Below, in pieces: positions 1-6,276 of a stretch of DNA of 23,703 nt. Both the position numbers and the translations under genes were made by a program. Source of the DNA: a virus. The first letter of the stretch is position 1, and every line of letters begins with the position of its first letter. Under the pieces are notes generated by a model. The model saw only the letters and a program-made list of their open reading frames with translations. It was not told where the DNA came from and ran no database searches. The stretch lies in the IMG/VR virus record IMGVR_UViG_3300010316_000051, positions 1 through 23,703 of that record; one strand, written 5' to 3'.

Positions 1-1724
1 AACAGCTTTATATTTGGGATGGTGCAGCTTGGCAACAAGCCGCTTTCTCTGCCTCAGGTACAGTACTATCATTCAATACAAGAGATGGAGCTGTAACACT
101 TTCTAGTGCTGATGTTACAAATGCTTTAACATACACTCCTGCTGATGTAGCAAACTTAGGTTCTATAGCTTCTCAAAATGCTAACAATGTTACTATTACT
201 GGTGGTTCTATTGTTGGTATGGCTTCTCCTACAACAGGAAATGAAGTTGCCACTAAAGATTATGTAGATAATGCTGTTACTGGTTTAGTTTGGAAAGCTC
301 AAGCTAACTTATTAGAAGATTCAAATATTGCTTTATCAGGCACTACAGGTACTTTAGTTATTGATAGTCATGCTGCATTAGTTACTGCAGATGATGGCTA
401 TCGAATCTTATTAACAGGACAGTCAACAGATTCAGAAAATGGTATCTATCAGTATAATGATGATGGAGCTAACTACACATTAACACGACCTACTGATGCA
501 GATGCTTATACAGAATTAGAAGGTGCTACAATCTTTATTGTAGAAGGTACTGTATATGGTGCTACTGGTTGGACTCAAACTAACTATGCACTAACAGACT
601 TTACTGGTCAAACATGGGTACAGTTTGCAGGTGCAGGTACTTATGCTGCAGGATTTGGTTTAACACTAACAGGTAATGTTTTTGCTGTAGATGTTGCTAC
701 TCTTTTATCAGGAGCTATTGGTACTAGTGTACAAGCATGGGATGCAGGACTAGATGATATTGCAGCCCTTACACCAACCGATAGTAACTTTATTGTAGGT
801 GATGGTGCTAACTGGGTAGCAGAAACAGGAGCAACTGCAAGAACCTCTTTAGGTCTTGGAGCTCTTGCTACATTAAGTACAGTAGGTGCTGCACAAATAG
901 ATACAAATGCTGTTACTTCAGCTAAAATTGCTGCTAACGCAGTAACTGCAGATGAACTTAATGTAACAGGTAATGGAACTGCTGGACAATACTTAGGCTC
1001 TGATGGTGATGGTTCATTTACTTGGACAACTATCTCTGCTGACCCAACAATGGGTGGAGACTTAACAGGTACAGCTTCTAATGCTCAAATTGCTGCAGGA
1101 GCTGTAGGTACTACTGAGTTAGCTACTAATGCAGTTACCGCAGATAAGATTACTGCTGCTACAATTACTGGTGATAAACTTGCTAATGATACAATTACTG
1201 CAACTCAAATTGCAGCAAATGCTGTTGGAGCTTCTGAAATAAACGTTACTGGAAATGGTACAGCAGGTCAGTTCTTATCTTCAGATGGAGATGGAACAAT
1301 GACTTGGGCTGATGCAGGAGGTGGTTTTGATTCAGGTACTAGAATGGCTTTTAACCAAACAGCAGCTCCTACTGGATGGACTAAAGATACAACAGCAGCT
1401 ATTAATGATGCTCTTTTAAGAACAGTTACTGGAACAGTATCTTCAGGTGGTTCAACAGCATTTAGTACTTTTAATGCTTCTACTACTACTGGTGCTACTA
1501 CATTGAGTACAGCACAGATTCCAAGCCATACTCATACCTATCAAGTACCATACGCAGCAATGCAGGCACTAAGAAGTGGGGAAGGTACAGGAGCTTTTCA
1601 ATCAGCTTATAGGAACTTACTTACTGGTGGTACTACAGGAGCTGCTGGTAGTGGAGGTTCGCATACCCACTCATTAGCTACAAGTATTAAGTACTACGAT
1701 TTTATTATAGCAAGTAAAGACTAA
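1..1724 (+). CDS. Tail fibre protein, 5' truncated by window edge
   Basis: Receptor-binding tail fibre, distal part; about 573 codons are visible and the frame is open back to base 3, so the start lies outside the window. The first visible residues carry the NTRDGAVTL and ALTYTPADV pattern, then VATKDYVDNAV, both common in phage fibres. The middle is built of short repeats rich in T/A/N (ATNAVTADKI, AANAVTADEL type) with two copies of a NGTAGQ-x-L-x-SDGDG-x-x-TW unit (about 961-1030 and 1240-1306), as expected for a trimeric beta-structured shaft. The C-terminal part has the AAPTGWTK collar-type motif and two His-x-His motifs (HTHTY at 1527-1541, HTHS at 1662-1673), which in T4 gp37 coordinate iron in the fibre tip; that role here is inference. 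It shares its TAA with the next ATG (TAATG). Confidence 0.88.
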   Translation, partial: QLYIWDGAAWQQAAFSASGTVLSFNTRDGAVTLSSADVTNALTYTPADVANLGSIASQNANNVTITGGSIVGMASPTTGNEVATKDYVDNAVTGLVWKAQANLLEDSNIALSGTTGTLVIDSHAALVTADDGYRILLTGQSTDSENGIYQYNDDGANYTLTRPTDADAYTELEGATIFIVEGTVYGATGWTQTNYALTDFTGQTWVQFAGAGTYAAGFGLTLTGNVFAVDVATLLSGAIGTSVQAWDAGLDDIAALTPTDSNFIVGDGANWVAETGATARTSLGLGALATLSTVGAAQIDTNAVTSAKIAANAVTADELNVTGNGTAGQYLGSDGDGSFTWTTISADPTMGGDLTGTASNAQIAAGAVGTTELATNAVTADKITAATITGDKLANDTITATQIAANAVGASEINVTGNGTAGQFLSSDGDGTMTWADAGGGFDSGTRMAFNQTAAPTGWTKDTTAAINDALLRTVTGTVSSGGSTAFSTFNASTTTGATTLSTAQIPSHTHTYQVPYAAMQALRSGEGTGAFQSAYRNLLTGGTTGAAGSGGSHTHSLATSIKYYDFIIASKD

Positions 1725-1954
1725 TGCAAAAAGAAGTAGATATAATATGTCCTCTTGTTAAAAATAGGACTTTTCCTGAATGTTGTGAAGGATGTGTCTT
1801 TGCTATAAAAACTTTAGATACTAACAAACTTATTGGATGTGCTATTAGAAAAAATGTAAAACTTCTTTCTGAAAGACAAAAGATAAGTAGGAAAAGTTTA
1901 AATAAAGTAACTAATTTAAAAAGAAGGATGATGAATGGCAACTCAGAAAGTTAA
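1724..1954 (+). CDS. Small cysteine-patterned protein (76 aa)
   Basis: Unknown function. It begins with a CPLVK motif at Cys9, followed by a Cys20-Cys21-x2-Cys24 cluster and Cys39 in a CAI motif, then a Lys/Arg-rich C-terminal helix. The downstream gene has the same CPLxK opening at the same residue number and a CAI motif, so the two look like diverged tandem paralogues. The Cys spacing could bind a metal, but no known zinc-ribbon or Fe-S pattern fits exactly. The start ATG shares one base with the fibre stop codon (TAATG), which implies translational coupling; there is no clear Shine-Dalgarno. The last 20 bases overlap the next gene. Confidence 0.7.
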   Translation: MQKEVDIICPLVKNRTFPECCEGCVFAIKTLDTNKLIGCAIRKNVKLLSERQKISRKSLNKVTNLKRRMMNGNSES

Positions 1955-2273
1955 ATATTGCCCTTTAATAAAAGATGAGTGTATAGAAGATGGAGCAATA
2001 AAAGATGGTAAGTTAGTTGCATGTAACTTTTGGGTTAAGCTTAGAGGTAAAGACCCTCAAACAGGACAATCAGTAGATGATGGAGACTGTGCAATTAATT
2101 GGATACCTATGTTGCTTATTGAAAATAATAAAGTTAATCTAGAATCAGGAGCTGCAATTGAATCATTTAGAAATGAAATGGTAAAGGCAAATGATAAAAA
2201 TACACAGATTTTAATAAAAAAACTAGAGCTAAATACAAACAAAAGTGAACCTAAACTTATTAAAGGAAATTAA
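1935..2273 (+). CDS. Conserved phage protein with CPL...CAI motifs (112 aa)
   Basis: A recurrent small phage protein type with no established function that I know of. Cysteines lie at 9 (CPLIK), 16, 30 (ACNFWVKL) and 52 (DCAINWIPMLLIE); a GxDPQTG turn lies between the third and fourth, and a SFRNEM motif starts the polar C-terminal helix. Four conserved Cys suggest a small metal-bound or redox-stabilised fold (inference). AAGGA at 1924-1928 with a 6-base spacer supports this ATG. It overlaps the preceding paralogue-like gene and abuts the next ATG (TAAATG). Its place directly behind the fibre suggests a virion or fibre-related role, but nothing in the sequence proves it. Confidence 0.75.
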   Translation: MATQKVKYCPLIKDECIEDGAIKDGKLVACNFWVKLRGKDPQTGQSVDDGDCAINWIPMLLIENNKVNLESGAAIESFRNEMVKANDKNTQILIKKLELNTNKSEPKLIKGN

Positions 2274-2615
2274 ATGAAAGTAACCATAATTAAAGATGAT
2301 AATGCTGTATATAAAGATAATATATCTTATATGGGATTAGATTTATTTTTTATACCTGCAGATATTCATGCCTTACAATGGAAAGATACTACAGGATGGA
2401 TTGAATATAATGATGAAGAAACTCAACCTCAACCTATTTCAATGCTACCTTCTTGGGCAGAAGATTGTTTACTAGCATGGCAAAAAGCTTATGATGAAGA
2501 ACAAGCTTTTATAGAATTAGAGAAAAAACTAGAAGCAGAACGTCTAGCATTAGAAGCATTAGAAGAAGCAGAACGTTTAGAAAAAGAAGCAGCTAAAGCA
2601 ACTTCTGTTGTATAG
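2274..2615 (+). CDS. Hypothetical protein with C-terminal coiled coil (113 aa)
   Basis: Unknown function. The N-terminal half (about residues 1-70) is a compact mixed domain starting MKVTIIKDDNAVYKD and containing ALQWKDTTGWIEYND; this domain recurs next to fibre genes in marine podoviruses as I remember them. The C-terminal third (about 70-108) is a charged Glu/Lys/Leu/Ala helix with heptad-like spacing, probably a coiled coil. The arrangement recalls tail-fibre assembly chaperones, which also sit directly downstream of fibre genes, but no diagnostic motif is present and the chaperone role is only inference. It follows the previous stop codon without a gap. Confidence 0.65.
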   Translation: MKVTIIKDDNAVYKDNISYMGLDLFFIPADIHALQWKDTTGWIEYNDEETQPQPISMLPSWAEDCLLAWQKAYDEEQAFIELEKKLEAERLALEALEEAERLEKEAAKATSVV

Positions 2616-2617
2616 TT

Positions 2618-3244
2618 ATGGTAGAGGTTAATTTAAAGAAGACACCTTTTCCACATGCAATTATAGATAATTTTTACTCAGAAGAAGAGTTAGAATTACT
2701 TTGGAAAGAGATGGAGTATCTTACTTCTCCTAACAGAATGGTAAAGTCAGGTAAAGACTTAGGAACGGCAGAGAGCAGCTTATCTGCTACTCCGCTATCA
2801 AATGGACATGGTATCTTTTTAGGTGATATTTATAAAGAAGAAAGTTACTCTGATATACTTACAATTACTAATAAAATATTTAATCCTAATTTGTTAGAAG
2901 AAATTTCAAATTTAAATTATTTATATGGCGATGTACCAAGTTTAAATAAAAGTAGTACAAAGCTAAGATATTATAATGATACAGAAGAGTACTTTAGCCA
3001 TAGAGATACTTCTAGATATACAATGATAAGTTACTTTTATAAAGAACCAAAAGCTTTTACAGGTGGCGATTTACACTTTAAAGACTTTGATTACACTATT
3101 GAAATTAAACCTAATAGAGTAGTGTTTTTTAAAAGTTGTTTATATCATGCTTCTACTAAACTAATAACAACAAAAGAAGATAAAGCTTTTTCAAGTATGG
3201 GTAAATATTCCATCACTAAATTTTTGGAGTCTGACTTGTGTTAA
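2618..3244 (+). CDS. 2-oxoglutarate/Fe(II)-dependent oxygenase, prolyl-hydroxylase-like (208 aa)
   Basis: A dioxygenase of the double-stranded beta-helix fold that would hydroxylate a substrate using 2-oxoglutarate and O2. The Fe ligands are readable: His128-x-Asp130 (YFSHRDTS) and distal His177 (LYHAS). Between them is FTGGDLHF (147-154), typical of the prolyl 4-hydroxylase-like group. The usual 2OG-binding Arg in the R-x-S motif after the distal His appears as Lys196 (GKYSIT), a conservative but notable change. The N-terminus (PFPHAIIDNFYS) matches the family's usual opening. There is no clear Shine-Dalgarno; the gene starts two bases after the previous stop and overlaps the next gene by seven bases. 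The substrate is unknown. Arginines are all AGA. Confidence 0.85.
   Translation: MVEVNLKKTPFPHAIIDNFYSEEELELLWKEMEYLTSPNRMVKSGKDLGTAESSLSATPLSNGHGIFLGDIYKEESYSDILTITNKIFNPNLLEEISNLNYLYGDVPSLNKSSTKLRYYNDTEEYFSHRDTSRYTMISYFYKEPKAFTGGDLHFKDFDYTIEIKPNRVVFFKSCLYHASTKLITTKEDKAFSSMGKYSITKFLESDLC
3226..3229 (+). promoter_or_regulatory. Ribosome binding site fixing a GTG start
   Basis: GGAG lies 8 bases upstream of GTG at 3238, inside the end of the first oxygenase gene. It supports GTG as the start of the second oxygenase rather than the internal ATG at codon 14. Confidence 0.65.
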
Positions 3245-3738
3245 TAAAGTATAATGAGTTTTTAAATACTTCAGATATGGACTATATTAATAATATAGCT
3301 ATGTCTAAAGGTTGGATTTGGGGTCACTCATCAGCAGAAAATAATCCAAATTATTTTTGGAGATATGATGATTTAGAAACTGATAAGTTTTTTAACGAAT
3401 ACTTATTCAATAAAATTAAAGAGCTTACTAATGATGAATTAATATTAGAAAGAGTCTATTTAAATGGTCATACAGCATGTAGTCAGGGTACTCCTCATCA
3501 AGACTCAAAAGACCCTAATGGTAGAACTTTTTTAGTATACTGTAACGATGTATGGAAATCTGAGTTTGGTGGAGGTACTGCTTTTGTAGCAGATGATGAA
3601 GTAGCTACTGTAGCTTTTAAACCTAAAGCTGCAATTTACTTTCAGAATAATATCTTTCATCATGCTACACCTTTAAGTAAAAATTTTAAAGGTTTAAGAG
3701 TTACGTTAGCATTTAAAATGAGGTTAGCTAATGTATAG
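3238..3738 (+). CDS. Second 2-oxoglutarate/Fe(II)-dependent oxygenase (166 aa)
   Basis: A second dioxygenase, clearly different in sequence from the one before it. The Fe site is His87-x-Asp89 (PHQDSK) and a distal His in FHHAT (142, or 141); Arg154 in GLRVTLAFK is the expected 2-oxoglutarate-binding Arg. FGGGTAFV (110-117) corresponds to the GG-T/D-L segment of the prolyl 4-hydroxylase superfamily. It starts at GTG with a GGAG upstream and overlaps the previous gene by 7 bases and the next by 8, so it belongs to one translationally coupled unit with them. Short single-domain members like this are frequent in marine phages, usually with unknown substrates. All catalytic residues look intact. 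Confidence 0.85.
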   Translation: MLIKYNEFLNTSDMDYINNIAMSKGWIWGHSSAENNPNYFWRYDDLETDKFFNEYLFNKIKELTNDELILERVYLNGHTACSQGTPHQDSKDPNGRTFLVYCNDVWKSEFGGGTAFVADDEVATVAFKPKAAIYFQNNIFHHATPLSKNFKGLRVTLAFKMRLANV

Positions 3739-4423
3739 TATATTTCATACTTCTCATTGTGGCAGTACTTTATTAAGTGCTTTGTTAAGTAAATCTTTAC
3801 CTTCTTATGCTGAACCTAATTGGTCACATCAGTTATGCAATGTGGATGATAAATTATTTTATATAGAGGCTCACCAACCTAAAGGTAGTATTGTAAAGTA
3901 CTCAAGTGCTTACTGTAGTTTAATGCCTAAACTAAAAGGTAAAAAGATTTTTATCTATAATAAACTTTATCCTCATTTAGTTAAGCATGCTAATAATCAA
4001 AGAGGTTTAGAGTTTCAAAGAGACATAATACTACAAGATTTACATACAAAGTCTACAAAGCATGTTTATCCTCTTGGACAAATAGTTGCAGAAAAAGCTT
4101 ATTTATGGGCAGATAGAATGTATTATGCTTTTGATTCAGAAGATACAATATTTATTGATTGTGAAGAGTTATTTAAAAATAAACACTATGTATTAGAAAA
4201 AATATGTGCTTTTTTAGAAATTCCTTATATATATACTGGTATTGATTATCATGTAAAAGCAGCAGGTTTTTTGCACAAAGATGACCCTATTAACTTAGAC
4301 TTAGTTCTTAAAAAAGATAAAATTAGAATAATAGAACCTTATCGTCCTTTTAATAAAGACTTACTAGATTGGTGTTATGAATCTTATGGTTCTAAAGGTC
4401 TATTATCTTCTTTTATATACTAA
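3731..4423 (+). CDS. Sulfotransferase-like P-loop protein (230 aa)
   Basis: Probably transfers a sulfuryl group from PAPS to an acceptor. The N-terminus IFHTSHCGSTLLSALLS (4-20) is the 5'-phosphosulfate-binding P-loop of the bacterial sulfotransferase superfamily (HCGSTLL/RSGSTLL type), followed by an AEPN segment (28-31) placed as in that family. The second, 3'-phosphate-binding motif is not obvious to me; the KKIFIYNKLYPHLVKHANNQR region (from 71) is the candidate. The start is ATG with GAGG at 3720-3723, overlapping the previous gene by 8 bases. The neighbour downstream resembles APS kinase, which makes PAPS; this supports the call. An unrelated P-loop transferase remains possible. The acceptor cannot be inferred. 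Confidence 0.72.
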   Translation: MYSIFHTSHCGSTLLSALLSKSLPSYAEPNWSHQLCNVDDKLFYIEAHQPKGSIVKYSSAYCSLMPKLKGKKIFIYNKLYPHLVKHANNQRGLEFQRDIILQDLHTKSTKHVYPLGQIVAEKAYLWADRMYYAFDSEDTIFIDCEELFKNKHYVLEKICAFLEIPYIYTGIDYHVKAAGFLHKDDPINLDLVLKKDKIRIIEPYRPFNKDLLDWCYESYGSKGLLSSFIY

Positions 4424-4424
4424 T

Positions 4425-4814
4425 ATGAAAATACTAATATTTGGATTATCAGGTTCAGGAAAAACAACTCTAGCTAATAGATTAAATAAGTATCTAGGTT
4501 ATACAAGAATCAATGCAGATGAAATAAGAGCTTTATGTAATGATTGGGATTTTACCACAGAAGGTAGACTTCGCCAGGCTAAAAGATTAAAAAAATTATC
4601 AGATATACCTAAAGATAGTATAACTGATTTTATAGCACCAACAGCAGAGATGAGAACTATTTTCAATGCTGATATAACAATATGGATGGACACTGTAAGT
4701 AGTAGTAAGTATGAAGATACAGATGTTTTATTTGAAAATCCAATAGATGTAAATTATCATGTAACTGATAAGGATGCAGCTAAGTGGGCAAAATTAATAT
4801 ATGAGGATATTTAA
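4425..4814 (+). CDS. Adenylylsulfate (APS) kinase-like protein, short phage form (129 aa)
   Basis: A P-loop kinase related to CysC, which phosphorylates APS to PAPS. GLSGSGKTT (7-15) is the Walker A as in APS kinase. NADEIRA (30-36), then NDWDFTTEGRLRQAKRL (39-55), occupy the place of the APS-binding GDxxR and DRxENIRR segments, and ITDFIAPTAEMR (66-77) matches the ISPYRxxR segment. The end IWMDTV...KYEDTD...F is the form seen in short phage homologues. At 129 aa it is well below the ~200 aa of CysC, so the activity on APS is inference. An in-frame ATG at 4377 lies inside the sulfotransferase gene and would add an unrelated 16-residue leader; ATG 4425, one base after that gene's stop, is preferred. 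Confidence 0.75.
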   Translation: MKILIFGLSGSGKTTLANRLNKYLGYTRINADEIRALCNDWDFTTEGRLRQAKRLKKLSDIPKDSITDFIAPTAEMRTIFNADITIWMDTVSSSKYEDTDVLFENPIDVNYHVTDKDAAKWAKLIYEDI

Positions 4815-4999
4815 TGGCAACAACTGCAACGCAAGTACATGAAAAGCTACACTCTCATGAAGAGATATGTGCTTTAAGATATGAAGCTATACACATGAGG
4901 TTAGACAAATTAGAACGCTTAATGATGAAGGCTATTTGGTCAGTAATGACAGTGATGTCAGCAGGGATAGGTGCATTATTTTTACTAATCTTAAAATAG
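4814..4999 (+). CDS. XhlA-like membrane protein of the lysis cassette (61 aa)
   Basis: Likely holin-associated membrane protein. The first 38 residues form an amphipathic, charged helix (HSHEEICALRYEAIHMRLDKLERL) and residues about 40-60 form one hydrophobic membrane segment ending in a single Lys. This order, a cytoplasmic coiled coil then a C-terminal membrane helix, is that of the haemolysin XhlA family, which cooperates with a holin in Bacillus PBSX. Similarity is by architecture rather than a diagnostic motif. It starts by TAATG overlap with the kinase-like gene and stands before two more membrane proteins and the endolysin, which supports a lysis role. Confidence 0.7.
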   Translation: MATTATQVHEKLHSHEEICALRYEAIHMRLDKLERLMMKAIWSVMTVMSAGIGALFLLILK

Positions 5000-5018
5000 C
5001 ATTCCACAAATTTCATTC

Positions 5019-5023
5019 AGGAG
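5019..5023 (+). promoter_or_regulatory. Ribosome binding site for the 52-aa membrane protein
   Basis: AGGAG lies 9 bases upstream of ATG 5033. It decides in favour of the frame starting there over the competing longer open frame in the same region. Confidence 0.65.
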
Positions 5024-5032
5024 AATTTATTG

Positions 5033-5191
5033 ATGATTTATTTTATATGGGTGACTGGTACCATAGTTCTATGGGAACTTATTATACGCAGCAAATTGAT
5101 AGTAAGCGTAGACTCTTTGAAGAGGAGCCTAGTAAAAGCAAACCTAAGGTTAAAAAAAGCTTGGAAAAGTCTCATTAGCGAGGAAGTATAA
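5033..5191 (+). CDS. Small single-helix membrane protein in the lysis cassette (52 aa)
   Basis: Not recognised as a named family. The protein opens with a hydrophobic segment, MIYFIWVTGTIVLWELII (residues 1-18), then a basic amphipathic helix (KRSLVKANLRLKKAWKSL) to the end. One membrane helix with a positively charged tail would put the tail in the cytoplasm or against the inner membrane face. Evidence for the gene is an AGGAG with good spacing, a stop that overlaps the next ATG as TAATG (the junction used by both lysis-cassette neighbours), and a sensible membrane-protein composition. A longer open frame (TTG 4936 to 5178) crosses the same bases but has no such signals. It may be a holin partner, antiholin or spanin-like piece; this is inference from position. 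Confidence 0.7.
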   Translation: MIYFIWVTGTIVLWELIIRSKLIVSVDSLKRSLVKANLRLKKAWKSLISEEV

Positions 5192-5583
5192 TGTTAAATC
5201 TTTTAATACCTTTAATTTCTACAGTAATTGACAAAGTTGTTCCTGATAAAGTAGGAGCAGAAAAAGCAAAGCAAGAGATTGAGAAGACTCTTATTGAGAA
5301 TGCGAATCAATTAAATCTTGCACAGATTGACGTAAACAAAGTAGAAGCAGCTAATAGTAATCTTTTTGTAAGTGGTTGGAGACCAGCTATTGGTTGGAGT
5401 TGTGCTTTTGGTTTCTTTTGGTTATTTATAGGGTATCCTATGGCTGACTGGATGCTTTACTTAAATGGTATTGAAACAGAGCTACCTAAGATTGATTCAG
5501 AGATTTTAATGGAGCTTACCTTCGGAATGTTAGGTATGGCAGGTTTAAGAACATTTGAAAAAATAAAGGGTGTAACTAAGTAA
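5191..5583 (+). CDS. Holin, three-helix (Holin_3TMs-like) family (130 aa)
   Basis: Forms lesions in the inner membrane that release or activate the endolysin. An amphipathic N-terminal helix (1-17) and a charged linker are followed by the family's signature NLFVSGWRPAIGWSCAF (57-73), a membrane helix through about residue 82, a short loop (MADWMLYLNGIETELPKID) and a last hydrophobic helix ending GMLGMAGLRTFEKIKG (112-127). The GWRP...GW and LGxxGLRTxEK motifs are characteristic of the three-helix holins found in many alphaproteobacterial phages and gene transfer agents. AGGA at 5181-5184 supports the ATG. It overlaps the preceding small membrane gene and the endolysin gene, both as TAATG. Confidence 0.88.
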   Translation: MLNLLIPLISTVIDKVVPDKVGAEKAKQEIEKTLIENANQLNLAQIDVNKVEAANSNLFVSGWRPAIGWSCAFGFFWLFIGYPMADWMLYLNGIETELPKIDSEILMELTFGMLGMAGLRTFEKIKGVTK

Positions 5584-6017
5584 TGACTCCTCATTTTACA
5601 TTAGCTGAGTTTACAGCAAGTAATACTGCAATAAGATTAGATATAGATAATACACCAACAGAAGAAGCATTAAAGAATCTTCAAATACTTGCAAAAGGAT
5701 TAGAAAATGTTCGTACAAAACTCGATGGTAATGCTATACGAATTTCTAGTGGGTATCGCTGTATTGAACTCAATCGTTCTGTTCGTTCCAAAGATGGTTC
5801 CTATCACGTTAAAGGACTAGCGGCAGATTTTACTTGTCCTGGTTATGGTACAGTTAATGATGTTATGCGTACTATTGCTAACTCAGGCATAGAATTTGAC
5901 CAATTAATTTATGAGTTTAATTCATGGATTCATATAGGATTTCCTGAAGAAGGAAAGAAAGCAAGACGACAAATATTTGCAATAACAAAGAATGGAGTAG
6001 AAGCGTATGACTATTGA
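5583..6017 (+). CDS. Endolysin, M15 family zinc peptidase (144 aa)
   Basis: Cleaves the peptide part of peptidoglycan at host lysis. The single M15-type domain shows the zinc ligands His75 and Asp82 (SYHVKGLAADF) and His117 (SWIHIGF), with Glu111 in LIYEFN as the likely catalytic base; ISSGYRCIELN (54-64) is the conserved substrate-side segment and FTLAEFTAS the usual opening. No signal peptide or cell-wall-binding domain is present, so export depends on the holin. Length is normal for this class. It starts at a TAATG junction with the holin gene and its last codons overlap the next gene by 11 bases. Confidence 0.9.
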   Translation: MTPHFTLAEFTASNTAIRLDIDNTPTEEALKNLQILAKGLENVRTKLDGNAIRISSGYRCIELNRSVRSKDGSYHVKGLAADFTCPGYGTVNDVMRTIANSGIEFDQLIYEFNSWIHIGFPEEGKKARRQIFAITKNGVEAYDY

Positions 6018-6276
6018 TTATCGAGGTGAAAAGTTTTCAGGTTATAACAAACCTAAGAAAACTCCAAGTGGAAGTAAATCTCATGCAGTGTTAGCTAAAG
6101 AAGGAGATAAGGTAAAACTTATTCGCTTTGGTCAACAAGGTGTTAGTGGAGCTGGAGCTAATCCTAAGACTTCTTCTGAAAAAGCAAGACAAAAATCATT
6201 TAAAGCTCGACATGCTAAAAATATTGCTAAAGGCAAAATGTCAGCAGCTTACTGGGCAGATAAAGTAAAATGGTAG
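6007..6276 (+). CDS. Small basic phage protein (89 aa)
   Basis: Function unknown. It has a Lys-rich sequence, a LIRFGQQGVSGAG turn (38-50) and an end (ARHAKNIAKGKMSAAYWADKVKW) that I recognise as recurrent in phage proteins near packaging genes, without an assigned activity. The length and position, between lysis and terminase large subunit, match T7 gp18 (terminase small subunit, also 89 aa), but the sequence does not resemble it and no helix-turn-helix is apparent. GGAG near 5994-5997 supports the start, which lies within the endolysin gene; the stop overlaps the next start. Confidence 0.7.
   Translation: MTIDYRGEKFSGYNKPKKTPSGSKSHAVLAKEGDKVKLIRFGQQGVSGAGANPKTSSEKARQKSFKARHAKNIAKGKMSAAYWADKVKW

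Noticed and set aside
1705-1941. Minus-strand frame rich in Leu/Ile/Phe that looks like a membrane protein
   Set aside because: It is the antisense of Lys/Asn-rich coding sequence; such shadows always look hydrophobic in AT-rich genomes.
4377-4424. Upstream in-frame ATG extending the kinase-like protein by 16 residues
   Set aside because: The extension lies inside the sulfotransferase-like gene and precedes MKILIFGLSGSGK, where a P-loop kinase would normally start.
4425-4814. Reading of the kinase and oxygenases as a DNA base hypermodification system (hydroxymethyl-pyrimidine kinase plus TET/JBP)
   Set aside because: The oxygenases resemble prolyl-hydroxylase-like rather than TET/JBP enzymes, no nucleotide-modifying partners are present, and the kinase segments fit APS kinase better. 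It stays a minor alternative.
4936-5178. 80-codon open frame on the plus strand with a TTG start
   Set aside because: No ribosome binding site, deep overlap with the XhlA-like gene, and it competes with the 52-aa frame at 5033-5191 that has AGGAG and a TAATG junction.
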